A DNA stretch of 23,258 nt from Plantago elongata (GCA_036897095.1 JAYMSP010002617.1:1-23258), one strand, 5' to 3'. Numbered from the stretch's first letter, positions 1 through 9,763 are shown. Numbers and translations are program-made. Notes: generated from the sequence alone by a model not told the origin.

Positions 1-1142
1 GGGGGGGGGATGGAGTTCACCTTACAATAATCATATTATAAGATCCCTAAACAAATTGTTCCCAACCAAATGTCCCCCTGAGTTGTTCCCTAGCTTCAAG
101 AGCCAAGTAATTCCTGCACTCAAGATAACCTTGGAGCTATTCCTTGATTTCTCAAATCAAGTACTTCATGTACTCCATGCGTTGATGGTGTTGGTTATGT
201 TGTGTTTGTCATTCAAGCTTCTCTTATAATTTTTCTGTTATATTCCAGAGAGCTTTGAAGAAACAATTCTACTTAATACACTCATTCAATGTATGATAGG
301 TTGCTCTTTTTTACTGACCCAAGTTAATGAGACTTGTTTCAGAGAATGAATCTCATAAAGTAATCCACAGATTCAATTCTATCAAAAATAACAATACTTG
401 TTAAAGGATCAAATCGGGACACTTAGAACTACTTGTGATTTCTTGAGCTTTTGGTTGCGAGAGAGTAGTAATGCTTGAGAGAGTACTTTCTTGAAAGTTA
501 GATTGTAAATATAGTTCGTGTGTGATATTTCTCAGCATCTAAATGGTGATGTTTATAGATGAATTTGAGAGTCATTTGAATAGTATCCATTAGGCACACT
601 TCAAATTCATTCCGTTATTATCTTGAAATTAATACTCCCATGCATATGTCTCTTTATAGAGAGTTATGCAAAAGATGTAGACATTTATATCCAAGCATTA
701 AATGCGATGTACTATATTTCGTCATTTAGTCTTAACGAACACATGTAGCGTTCTGAGGCTTGACATGTTCCTTCTCTCAGAAACTTGTTGTCTCAGAAAC
801 CTATTTGTAACTATATTTTGTAAACAAAACATAAGTAGAAACAAGGTTTCTGGAAGCAACTACATTAGGAGACTTTTCTCCTTTCTCTTCAGATTCCTCT
901 TGTAAACTTCAGTCTTGTGGAAAGTTGTCTCCTTTGCTTTGATGCTTCCTTCATGGCCTTGTTTGAGATAAATAGATGTTAAATTCAAAGACATATCATC
1001 CTATTACAAGATATCTAGATTTTCATACTCAGTGTTATTCTTCTTTGCAATGTTCAAGTGAACCGAGAGTATTAAAAACCTTTCTGAACTAAGATAAATC
1101 ATTATGTTGAATGAACAAAATTCTAAACAAATATTCCTAACA
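1..1142 (-). mobile_element. Probable 3' LTR of a minus-strand retroelement (start outside the window or unresolved)
   Basis: Read on the minus strand, this stretch begins TGTTAGGAATA at 1142, immediately after a purine-rich run (AAATGGGGGAAATT), the usual junction of polypurine tract and LTR in plant Copia-type elements. A TATA-like CTATAAA lies on the minus strand near 650-660, inside what would be U3, preceded by GCATTTAATGC. The far LTR end (a minus-strand CA) cannot be placed and may lie outside the window. No coding sequence is seen; the 67-codon ORF at 702-905 has no recognisable features. The matching 5' LTR to the right of 11463 was not recognised, so the assignment rests on one boundary only. 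Confidence 0.5.
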
Positions 1143-1156
1143 AATTTCCCCCATTT
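1143..1156 (-). other. Polypurine tract adjoining the minus-strand LTR
   Basis: On the minus strand the sequence is AAATGGGGGAAATT, directly followed by TGTTAGG. Such a tract primes plus-strand DNA synthesis in LTR retrotransposons, and a G-run of this form just before TGTT is common in plant Copia-type elements. It fixes the element's orientation as minus. Confidence 0.55.
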
Positions 1157-1566
1157 CGATCAGACCACTATACTATGACTATCTAAAAAGTCCTATTACA
1201 ATCTGGTGAAGCAAACAATCCATCACTTATTCATTTCATTATGATTCAACAATATAGATCAAGGAAGTGCAGAACGTAAACATCAACCAAATCACAAGGA
1301 GTGATATTTACTGACAAGTTATCTTTCATAAATAATATTTGAGAGTAGGTTCATCTGATATAAGCAATTACATCACAAAGATAAGTTTAACAAAATATGA
1401 TCAAATCAAGTCCTATCAGCATAAATACACAAAAACAAAACTTATAAGGAAAATAGAACAACATGAGCAACCAAGCTTCAAGAGACATTCTATAACCTAA
1501 GTCTTCAATCTTCAAACTTCAAACTTCAAAAACACTTAAGGTTTTTCAGCAACCTTTAGCTCTTCA
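1157..1566 (-). other. 3' untranslated segment of the minus-strand element
   Basis: This 410-bp AT-rich stretch lies between the polypurine tract and the left edge of the inserted gypsy-type element. On the minus strand only about ten codons next to the insertion (ending EELKVAEKP then TAA) look like the tail of the long retroelement ORF that resumes at 6126. The rest has stops in all frames. A short direct repeat (CTTCAAA units, about 1507-1530) is visible. Nothing else was recognised. Confidence 0.4.
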
Positions 1567-3142
1567 TGTAAAAACCCGTAATTTAATTTATTTATTTTAT
1601 TTTATTTTTATTATGGGCTAGGCCAAATAATATTTTTTCAAACAGAATTTCATATTATTGGGCCCGAGATCATATACTACTAAGTAACTTATGTAACCCT
1701 CAGTCGTGCCTTTCTTTTCTCCTTTGCCGCTGCACATTGTTGAACAACCTACAATATCTCAACCATCATCATCATCGCAACCAACCAATGTTCACACACA
1801 CACACACACCAACCAAGACATGCAAACCCAGGCCCGTTCCGCAGCTGAATCCCTATCAAACGACCAATCTTCACACCCTTCATATTATTATGATCCCGGC
1901 AAATTGTAGATCTTATTTGTGTAAATCTTGATCCGTCCAAGTCTATGATTTTACCTCACAGATACCTAATCGGTCCTTGGAAATCGTTTCACGGAAATTG
2001 GTGAAGAATTGCAGTTCTAAGTTGTTCCAAAGTCTAACATACTTAATTTATAGCCTCATGCGCAAGTATGTACTTATTGTGTCATACTTATTATCTTTTC
2101 ATTTATAATTTAATTGATTCTCCAATTTATATCCACCAGTTTGCAATTCAGATTCCTAGTCAGTAACTGCAATTTATGTTAAGCCTTCCAATCTGAGTTC
2201 TCACGTTCCAGCCAAATATTTTGTAAATTGGTGTATTACTCGACAGACTCGCGATAAATTTATTTAATTTAGGTTCTTACTTCTTCCATTACTTCCATTA
2301 TAGTGGTGGTTTTCGAGGTTCGAGGTGCAAGTTAGAAGAGGTTTTTTTTGTTTAGCTAGGTTAAGCTTGATTTGAGTTGACTTTCTGGTAAGGAAACTCT
2401 TGACATTTTTGCGTTTTTTTTTTGATATAAAATGTATATATGTATAGTTTACAATGGACAAATAACTTATGGTTATTATATCAAGTAATGGGATTTGGTA
2501 TAATAGTCTATTTAAAATAGGATCCAAGTATGTAGGTTTCATAAATGTTTTCCTTGTGAAAGTGATTTGATAAAGCATGCATTATGTGTACGTACGTGTA
2601 TGTTCATTGATATGCCTATGAAGTGTTTGGACCCTTATGTGTTAAGGGGTTGTCGTACTTTGGAGTACTCCCTTATGTTATGTGAAAGCCGGCATGTGTG
2701 GCCGTAGTGTACATTTGATTCAAGCCAAATGTGAGTTGTGTACTGTGACATGTGTTCCATGCAAATTATTTTCGACTATGTTTCTGATATAAAATGGAGT
2801 GTATACTTTTTATATGTACTTGATCTGGGTAAAAGTGCCAGGAGCTCACCTTATACATTTTTTTCTTCTGTCGAGTAAGTTACTGCGGTTTTGATGAGGT
2901 TGCTAATGGGAGCAAGTCGGTCTAGAGCAACTTGTAGTGTCAGTGAAAGTTTTGTAATTTCTGAAGGTTGTATTTTAGTTGAGGTTTCTAAAATTGTATT
3001 TATTATCTTTGAGTTGTAGTCGATGTGCTGATTACCACTCTCTTGAAAACGATTTATAAAATTGAGGCTTCGTCTTGGAGTGAGTTCATCTCACGATAAA
3101 CGGCCGGTGGCACCAAATTGTTTTTGGTTTTGGGGCATGACA
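1567..3142 (+). repeat. 5' LTR of the gypsy-type element
   Basis: This 1576-bp LTR aligns over its length with the copy at 3354-6125 once the hAT insertion is removed. It contains a (CA)n run at about 1794-1808 and a (CAT)n run near 1762-1774, both also in the other copy. A GATATAAAATGG at about 2786-2797 could be a TATA element but is unproven. The small ORFs within it (for example 1706-1909 and 2264-2578) are open by chance. Confidence 0.8.
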
Positions 3143-3146
3143 TAAG

Positions 3147-3162
3147 TGGTATCAAATCCATG
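3147..3162 (+). other. Primer-binding site, initiator-Met tRNA type
   Basis: TGGTATCAAATCCATG begins 4 nt after the LTR end. The canonical plant site complementary to the 3' end of initiator-Met tRNA starts TGGTATCAGAGC. The first eight bases match, and the following GTTTAGATC also resembles the extended complement. Mutations at the AGAG positions suggest decay. Confidence 0.75.
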
Positions 3163-3343
3163 TTTAGATCTATTAGGTGTAGGTCCTAGACTTCTATTTG
3201 TCGAATGTTGGTGTCAAGTTGAGTCTCTTCGGAAGTCAAGTTTAGATTTTAGTGAGTCTTAAGTCATGTTCTGGTCAAGTGTAGTGTCATTCTAGTTGCA
3301 GGCGTAGAATAGTTAAGTTTCCAGGAGGGAAGTTATTTTAATT

Positions 3344-3353
3344 GGGGAAGGAA
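3344..3353 (+). other. Polypurine tract
   Basis: GGGGAAGGAA abuts the TG that starts the 3' LTR at 3354, as expected for plus-strand priming. With the primer site it shows the complete minimal set of priming signals in this miniature element. Confidence 0.65.
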
Positions 3354-4007
3354 TGAAAGAAACCCGTAATTTAATTTATTTTTATTATTTTATATGATGG
3401 GCTCGACCAATCAATACTTTTTCAAACTGATTTTCATATTATCGGACCCGAGCTCATATGCTACTAAGTAAATTATGTAACCCTCAGCCGTGTCTTTCTT
3501 TTCTCCTTTGTTGCTACACATTGTTGAACAACCAACAATAACTCAACCATCATCATCATCGCAACCAACCAATGTTCACACACACACCCCAACCAAGACA
3601 TGCAAACCCAACCCCGTTTCGCAATCGAATCCCTATCAAACGACTCCCAATCTTGACACTATTCATATCATTATGATCCTTGCAAATTGTAGATCTTATT
3701 TGTGTAAAACTTGATCCGTCCAAGTCTCTGATTTTACCTTACGGAAGCGTAATTGGTCCTTGAAAATTGTTACATGAAAACTGGTGAAGAATTGGGAGTT
3801 CTGCTGAGTTGTTCCCAAAGTCAAACATACTTTATTTATAGCCTCATGCGCTACTTATTGTATCATACTTATTATCTTTTCTTTTATAATTTAATTGATT
3901 CTCCAATTTATATCCACCAGTTTGCAATTCAAATTCCTAGTCAGTAACATCACTTTATGTTAAGCCTTCCAATCTGAGTTCTCACGTTCCAGACCAATAT
4001 TTTGTAA

Positions 4008-4049
4008 ATTGGTGTATTACTTGACAGAATTGGTGTATTACTTGACAGA
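4008..4049 (+). repeat. 21-bp tandem duplication in the 3' LTR
   Basis: The unit ATTGGTGTATTACTTGACAG(A) occurs twice in a row. The 5' LTR has it once, so it arose after the two LTRs were made. Confidence 0.9.
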
Positions 4050-4234
4050 ATCCCGATGAATTTATTTAATTTGGGTTCTTACTTCTTCGATTATAGTGGT
4101 GGTTTTCGAGGTTTGAGGTGCAAGTTAGAAAAGAATTTGGTGTCTAGCTAGGTTAAACTTGATTCGAATCGACTTCTGGTACAAGAAACTCTTGACACTT
4201 TTGCTTTTTTTTTTCTGATATACATATACATATC

Positions 4235-4240
<6 letters not shown>

Positions 4241-4270
<30 letters not shown>

Positions 4271-4271
4271 T
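4241..4271 (+). repeat. TATG microsatellite
   Basis: About eight TATG units follow a run of TA/CATA dinucleotides. The equivalent place in the 5' LTR has only a short TATATATGTAT, so the tract expanded in this copy. Confidence 0.9.
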
Positions 4272-4536
4272 AGTTTTCAATTGAAAAATAAATTATGGTT
4301 ATTATATTAAGTAATGGGACTTGGTATGATGGTCTATCCAAAATAGGATCAAGTATGTATGTCCCATAAATATTTTACTTGTGAAAGTGATTTGATAAAT
4401 CATGGATTATGTGTATGTACGTTTATACTCATCCATATGCCTAAGAAGTGTTTGGATCCTTGTGTGAAGGGGTTGTCGGGATCTAGAGTACTCCCTTATA
4501 TGTGTATGACCCATATGTGTTACGGGGTAATTGTGA

Positions 4537-4544
4537 CCCCCATG
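4537..4544. repeat. 8-bp target-site duplication, left copy
   Basis: CCCCCATG directly precedes the TAGGGG terminus and is repeated exactly at 5626-5633. Confidence 0.93.
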
Positions 4545-4588
4545 TAGGGGTGGAAATGGTTGGTTAAAAACCATAACCATAACCATAA
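4545..4588 (+). repeat. hAT left terminal inverted repeat
   Basis: 44 bp beginning TAGGGGTGGAAATGG and ending in three AACCAT-type hexamers. It matches the inverse of 5582-5625 with one mismatch, at position 9 (G against A). This is longer than typical hAT termini, because the hexamer array is included in the symmetry. Confidence 0.92.
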
Positions 4589-4739
4589 TTTCGATTCTGG
4601 TTATAACCATAACCGTAACCATTTAAATAATAACCATAACCGAAACCGGAACCGAAATAATTATTGACTGGTTTCGGTTCGATCATAAAAAACCAAAAAC
4701 CATAGGTTTAGGTTATTTTGGAAATAACCTAAAAAGTGA

Positions 4740-5163
4740 GAACAATCCTCTTCTCCTTCTTCTCCACAACAGTCTTCTTCTCCACAGCTCCAGCCTCCGT
4801 AGCCGCAGCCCGCAGGTCATCTTCTCCTTCTCCGTGCCTCCGTAATGGAACCGATTCCGATCAATTCACCCGATCTGGATCCGACACCGAAGAAAACCGA
4901 TGAGAAGCTGGTGAATGTTCCGGATAATATTACTGTTGTGGATATAGATTTGAATGAGGGAAATACTTCGGGGGAGAAGAATGCCAACGATATGTCATCG
5001 TCGATGGACAGGGGTATGAAATCGAAGAAATCGGAGCGGTGGAGTCAGGAATTGGTTATGGAAATGCCAATTCCTAGGTCGTCTGAGCATGGATCCGGTA
5101 ACAATCCGTATGTTAATTACTCTCGAGCTGAGACCACCAAAACCACCTCTTTCAATTTGAAAG
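4740..5163 (+). pseudogene. Captured gene fragment in the hAT: CT-rich 5' UTR and first-exon-like ORF
   Basis: A CT-rich leader (CTTCTCC repeats, about 4745-4835) precedes an ATG at 4845. The frame is open to a splice-donor-like AAAG|GTCAGT at 5163/5164, giving about 106 codons. The peptide starts MEPIPINSPDLDPTPKK, is acidic and polar, and includes TVVDIDLNEGN, a basic patch (MKSKKSERWSQE) and a motif around IPRSSEHGSGNN. This is far more gene-like in composition than its surroundings. The frame stays open to 5297, but the Gly/Trp-rich tail after the donor looks like untranslated or intron sequence. I do not recognise the parent gene. I infer that the transposon acquired the 5' end of a host gene. 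Whether it is transcribed cannot be seen. Confidence 0.6.
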
Positions 5164-5164
5164 G

Positions 5165-5410
5165 TCAGTCGGTTGTTTTCGATTTTTTCGGACACAAAAA
5201 ATTAAATCCAATCTCCATTTGGGGGTGGATTGGTGGTGGCGGAGAGAAGGGAGTTTGGTGGTGGTGGGGACTGGGGAGTGGGCGAGAGCGGAGGTGAGAG
5301 AGAGAGAGGTGGGAGAAGGAGGTGGTGGCGGATGGGGAGAACTGGAGAAGAAAGCTATGCTCTCCAATCTCCATTGATGGAAATAGAGAGGTGAAGAAGA
5401 AGAAGATGAA
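5165..5410 (-). pseudogene. Possible second captured 5' exon, opposite orientation
   Basis: On the minus strand a CT-rich leader (CTTCTTCTTCTTCACCTCTC, about 5379-5402) leads into an ATG at 5374. The 69-codon ORF starts MEIGEHSFLLQFSPSATT and is rich in Ser, Pro, His and Leu. An overlapping frame (from 5367, no ATG) reads ESIAFFSSSPHPPPPPSP, which looks even more like an organelle transit peptide. Both end before any conserved domain. The leader, high GC and Ser/Pro bias suggest the start of a plastid-targeted gene captured head-on to the plus-strand fragment. It may equally be low-complexity DNA. The parent gene is not recognised. Confidence 0.3.
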
Positions 5411-5581
5411 GGAATTTGGGATTAGATGTAAAGTAAAAATGTGTTGTAAATTAAAAGGTTTTTAACCGTAACCGTAACTAAAAACCGAACCTATTATGGT
5501 TGTAACCGGTCGGTTGCTAAACGGTTACGGTTATTGTTATGGTTAATAACCGTTTAGGAAAAGTAAATGGTTATTAATTGG

Positions 5582-5625
5582 TTATGGTTATGGTTATGGT
5601 TTTTAACCAACCATTTTCACCCCTA
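5582..5625 (-). repeat. hAT right terminal inverted repeat
   Basis: Inverse of the left terminus, 43 of 44 positions identical. Inside it the AACCAT/AACCGT hexamers continue irregularly back to about 5460. Confidence 0.92.
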
Positions 5626-5633
5626 CCCCCATG
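5626..5633. repeat. 8-bp target-site duplication, right copy
   Basis: CCCCCATG follows the terminal CACCCCTA and is identical to 4537-4544. Confidence 0.93.
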
Positions 5634-7070
5634 TGTTGGGGGATATATTATGTGAAAGCCCGTTTGTTTTTCAATACGGTTTGTTTGGCCGTAGTGTATA
5701 TTTGATTCGAGCTAAATGTGAATTGTGTACTGTGACATGTGTTCCATGCAAATTATGTTCGACTATGTTTTTGATATAAAATAGAGTGTATACTTTTTAT
5801 ATGTACTTGATCCGGATAAAAGTTCCAGGAACTCACACTTACACATTTATTTCAGTTGAGTAAGTGACTGTGGTTCTGAGGAGGTTGCTAGTGAAAGCAA
5901 GTTAGTCTAGAGCAGCTAGTAGTGTCAGTGAAAGTTTTGTAATTTATGAAGGTTGTATTTAAGTCGAGGTTTCAAAAATTTTATTTATTGTCTTTGGTTG
6001 TAGTCGCTATGTTGTTTACCACTCTTTTGAAAATGATTTATAAAATTTTGGCTTCGTCTTGGCGTGAGCCCATCTCATGATAGACGGCTGGTCGCGCCAA
6101 ATTATTTTGGTTTTGGGGCGTGACACTACAGTCATCTAAAGGATCAGTCTCTGAATATCCTGTCTTCTTCTTATCCATTACATAGTCAAAAAGATAAATT
6201 CTGACTGCCATCATTGTTTCTCAGGTAAACTTACACTTCTGTTTGTATTCTAGACCGGAATTCTTATAATGAAACTACTTGATCCAGTATAATCTTTACC
6301 ATTTCCAGGCATGCTCAACCTTAACTTAAATCATCTCAAAGTATTTGTAGATGACTCTCATATACTTTTTGTCATCTATATACTCTTATTCAGTCATGTA
6401 GAATGACTCATAAGGCTGAATACATAGCTTATTCCTTGATCTAGTTCCAGTTCCTAGCAGATTAAGAACCTTATGCACATCATCAGGTTATGGGTAAGGA
6501 TACTACTCATCTAGTTCCTTGGTCATAACATCTCTCCTTACTTTAACTTCAAAATCAAGCCATGTTTTCACATGTGGAAGATTTATCAATAGCCGCTTGT
6601 GTGCTCTCCATTCCATCATCCGATTACACATTAAATCAGGAAACTTTTTGTTCAACAACAAGTGTTGGAGATCCAGAATCCAGTATCCATTGGTTTGTCT
6701 GATGCATCTATAAGCAGACTAGCTATCATTAGTCTTCACATACTCAATTTGGGCATATGTAGGTCTTGGAGGCCTTTCAGCACTTTTAGATATTATCCTT
6801 CTGAACCTTGCACCCCTTCTCTGTTTTCTGTTCATTTTTGGATTCTCCCTTGATATGTCATTTGCTATGGGGTTTTGACTTGAAGAACCACCTTGGACTG
6901 ATTTAGTTTGTCCAGATGGTGTATTTGCAACAATTGGAACTGCAACAATGGGATCAAATATGTTGTCCACCCTTCTTCTCTTTTTTTGAATGGGATTCTC
7001 ATCATGTTCAGATTCTTCATCATTATTGTGTCCTTGATCATGTGGACTGCATCGATCTTCGTTTCCCAAT

Positions 7071-7133
7071 CTTCTTCTTGTTCTTCTTCTTCTTCTTCTT
7101 CTTCTTCTTCTTCTTCTGCTGCTGCTGCTGCTG
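7071..7133. repeat. Trinucleotide tract (TTC)n then (TGC)n
   Basis: About 15 TTC-type units run into about six CTG/TGC units. On the minus strand this would encode a poly-Glu or poly-Lys/Arg run next to poly-Ala, poly-Ser or poly-Gln, depending on frame. It lies within the decayed retroelement ORF. The plus-strand poly-Ser/poly-Phe ORFs here are artefacts of the repeat. Confidence 0.9.
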
Positions 7134-8867
7134 AAGGTTGTTTATCTTTCCTTGGGGACTTGGTTCACTTTGGATTTTGGTTGATTTGGACCTTGTAATT
7201 GGTGCTTAAGCTTGTTGACTTAAGGACGCAGGAGGATTTTCAGTAATCCTATCTTTAATGTTCAAAGGCTTTTGGGCTGCTTCTTGCCTGTATTCTTTCT
7301 TGATTCTTCCCCCTTAGTTATTGTTGGGTGACTCAAAAGGACATAAGCCTCTTCGGGAGAGTCAAAGTGTTGGCTCAGTGAATTGTAGCTTGCAACCATT
7401 TTCTAGAATTCAGATTATAGGGATTCAATCCTTGCAAGAAGCAAGTGCTCCATTTTGGAAATCTTTTCCAGTGGTTCAGACATGCTATCTACCTTTCCAG
7501 AAACATAGCTTGATTCCATCAATGATCTCTAAGCAGTCTCCAGGTCTTCATCTCTATGCATTGCAAGGTTTTTCTGAGTGATCATTAGAGCATTTGTTCT
7601 TCTTGTAGCAAAGTCATTGAATTCAGGAGGGATAGAAGATAGAACTTGGTTGTACTGCTCAATCAATTCATCCTTGAGTCTGGCTAAGACTATGAACTTA
7701 TTTTCATACTCTGTGTTGGTATCTTTCACCTTATTGAAAGCTTTAGGAGCCATCAATTTCCTTTTCATGTGGGAAACTGCGAGATGCTCATGGTTTTGCT
7801 TAGCTAAAGCTCTATCTTCTTCATTAGATCTGCCAGATTAGCATCCTTATCATCATCATAAAGTTCTTCATTTGTGGTTTGATCTAATTCAACAACCATT
7901 TCTTTCTTTCCTTTCAGCTTGAAAGATGAAGGACCACATTCTGGTAATGCAGCCTCAACACGATGCTTGTCTTAAGTCCCCATAGCATCAATTTCTGCGG
8001 TAGTGACTGTTATATCATGTTTCAACTTTCATTGCTCATTAAGGAGTTGTATCATGTTTCAACTTTCAACTTCTTCATATTGGCAGTTTTCTCTTCAATT
8101 TGTCCGTCTAGCTCCAGATTTTTATGAGCTTCTCTCTTCAACAAATAATTGAGTTTTTTTAACTTTGGCTTAAGCGTCCAATGAAGCATTTTGCTCAGCT
8201 TCATTCAGAGTGTTTTGTTGAGAGGTTGGATGTATGGATTTTGGTGAAGGTGGTGGGGACTTTTGAGTTGTCTTCTCAACTGGCTTTTCAGCACATGTTG
8301 CTCCTTTAGTCTGAGCAAGTCCACCAGCTCCAAGTGCAGCAACATCATCACTGCCATCTCATCCTTATCATTGATGTTCTTGGGATGTTCTGAGGGAGGT
8401 TCCTGAAAGTCACTCTCATCGATCTCCTCCTCATCCTCAAAGACCAGGTTTATCACATCTTGAAATGTGGCAAACTGCCCATTGACTTCCTCCTATTCAG
8501 AGGCGTAACCACTTAGAGATTTGGGCAATGCAGGCTTGAATGCCATTCGCATTCTGGTATCATCATATGCAGCTAAGAAAGCTTTTTCAAGCTTGTGTAC
8601 TATCTCTTTTGAGAAGTACTTACGCATGACTGTTGCAAAGTTGTATTGCTCCGTTAGAAACGTTGTATGAACATAATTTTACAGATCCAAGGCTCTTTCT
8701 CCCCTAACCTTGTGATCTATCAAGCTGGCAATTTCAGAAAGATTGGAACGTCGAAGTTTCTGCCATGACTTGAAACAATGGAGATGTTTCTCGATAGTAT
8801 GTTCTCTGAAGAACTCTAGTAATCCTTCCTTCTGAGGGGTAGGAATTACTGGTACACTGTTTTGAGC

Positions 8868-9763
8868 TTGAAAGAAAGAAGTCTGATTAGATATCAAGAC
8901 TTCTCTAGATATCTGAGTAGAAAGTTAATTCATTATTTGAATTACCTGAGTTGGAACTTCAGCCTCAGAATGATCTACCATTGGAATGGCAGCCTCCGAC
9001 ACTACGTTGTGAGGTGGAGACTTAGCAGTCTGGTCCTCTGCAACTTTTCTTTCGACTTGAACCTAAGGATACATCAACACCTTTAGATGGATTTCAGAAA
9101 GTTATATAAATAAAACGCTTGATGTTTTTTGAGTTTTTACTTACCTCCAGAGAGGGAGGTTCAGAAACATCATTCATAGAATCTTGTTCAGAATCTGGAA
9201 TCCTTTCTTATGTTGTGGTTGGTATGGCTTCATCAACATCCATTGGTACAAGTGGTGCTTCACAATCTTCCCTTGTAGCCTCTACTTCTTCATGAACCTG
9301 AAAGTAGATAAAGTGTGATTAAAACAAGACTTGTAGTAAAAATACCAAATTATGAAGATTATGTATAGCTGTAGTTTCAAACCTATTCTTGTAAAGGTTC
9401 AACAAAATTGTCTTCAGAAACTTTGTGGGTTTCTGACATTTCTGGTTGAACAAGTGATGTTTCATCATTGTCTTTTCTTCCTCAGTTTGAGCCTATTAGA
9501 AACACATATTATGTTAGTTAACTCAATATATTACATATAAAATAAAAGTTCACACTTCTCAAAAACTAAAGGTACCTGTGGAGTAGGCTCAGTTTCTTTA
9601 AGTGTTGAGGCAGTGGGTGCCTCTCCTTCTCTTTCTGGGGCAGGCCTTGCGGCTCCTTTGTAGCTTGTGTTTCTTTTTGGGCCTATAACAGAGAAACTAT
9701 ATGAGTAACAAGTTTAACATATTTAAAACTGTTGCACAAGTTAGATACAAACCACTATGTTAT
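8868..9763 (-). other. Array of five short phase-0 introns in the retroelement ORF
   Basis: Five AT-rich introns fit the minus strand: 9683-9763 (donor GT mutated to AT), 9493-9575, 9298-9382 (or 9298-9388 with a mutated donor), 9063-9144, and 8868-8945 (acceptor mutated to AA; 8883-8945 has an intact AG). Intact examples include CAG|GTACCT...AATAG|GCTCAA and GAG|GTAAGT...CTTAG|GTTCAA. Lengths cluster at 78-85 bp. Every following exon starts Ala/Val then Gln/His (AQK, AQT, VHE, VQV, AQN), and preceding exons end VLQ, TPQ, PLQ, SLE and PTQ. All boundaries lie between codons. The two best-preserved exons (9145-9297 and 8946-9062) are exact multiples of three; the two before them each look one base short. 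The pattern suggests repeated duplication of an exon-intron unit encoding an acidic, disordered spacer. Confidence 0.62.

Larger units (their letters stand above)
3143..3353 (+). other. 211-bp internal domain between the LTRs
   Basis: After the primer site the sequence looks like a gypsy leader, with several GTCAAGT-like motifs and no ORF of note. It ends in a purine-rich stretch. Gag, protease, RT, RNase H and integrase are all absent. It could be a natural miniature internal domain, or the join left by an internal deletion. Confidence 0.7.
4545..5625. mobile_element. Non-autonomous hAT-superfamily transposon carrying gene-like DNA
   Basis: The 1081-bp element starts TAGGGGTGGAAATGG and ends in its inverted copy CCATTTTCACCCCTA. 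It is flanked by a perfect 8-bp target duplication, CCCCCATG, at 4537-4544 and 5626-5633. Eight-base duplications with TAGGGGTG-type termini are hallmarks of the hAT superfamily. The 44-bp terminal inverted repeats have one mismatch. Both subterminal zones are packed with AACCAT/AACCGT hexamers, possible transposase-binding repeats. No transposase is encoded, so it must have been mobilised in trans. The centre (about 4740-5410) is much richer in GC and CpG than the ends and looks like captured 5' gene sequence. The insertion post-dates the gypsy LTR that holds it. Confidence 0.93.
1567..6125 (+). mobile_element. Gypsy-type LTR-pair element with a 211-bp internal domain (non-autonomous or deleted)
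   Basis: Two long direct repeats, 1567-3142 and 3354-6125, each start TG...AACCCGTAATTTAATTT and end GGGGC[A/G]TGACA. Only 211 bp lie between them. That interval begins with a primer site resembling the initiator-Met tRNA complement and ends in a polypurine run, so the repeats are true LTRs of one element on the plus strand. No gag or pol is present. The LTR ends (GGGGCGTGACA, a 4-nt spacer, TGGTATCA) resemble plant chromovirus (Tekay/Del-like) gypsy elements. Flanking pentamers are CTTCA (1562-1566) and CTACA (6126-6130), a plausible decayed 5-bp target duplication with one mismatch. By eye the LTRs differ at many positions, so the insertion is not recent. It interrupts the minus-strand retroelement near the end of its ORF. 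Confidence 0.82.
3354..6125 (+). repeat. 3' LTR of the gypsy-type element, interrupted by a hAT transposon
   Basis: This copy is about 1683 bp once the 1081-bp transposon and one copy of its 8-bp target duplication are removed. Homology to the 5' LTR resumes on both sides of the insertion (for example GTGAAAGCC...GGCCGTAGTGTA). It carries a 21-bp tandem duplication at 4008-4049 and an expanded TATG microsatellite at 4241-4271, neither in the same form in the 5' LTR. It ends GGGGCGTGACA at 6125. Confidence 0.8.

Noticed and set aside
1..9. G9 homopolymer at the window start
   Set aside because: Could be an assembly edge or PPT-like run, but nothing upstream is available to interpret it.
4561..4640. 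Interstitial telomere repeat
   Set aside because: The units are AACCAT/AACCGT rather than the plant telomere AAACCCT, and they belong to the symmetric ends of the hAT element.
6908..7198. Plus-strand ORFs with poly-Ser or poly-Phe runs
   Set aside because: They arise from the TTC/TGC microsatellite; the minus strand carries the coding-like sequence here.
8913..8945. 33-bp intron in the minus-strand ORF using CTCAG at 8913
   Set aside because: Too short for plant splicing; the 63-bp or 78-bp alternatives fit the other introns better.
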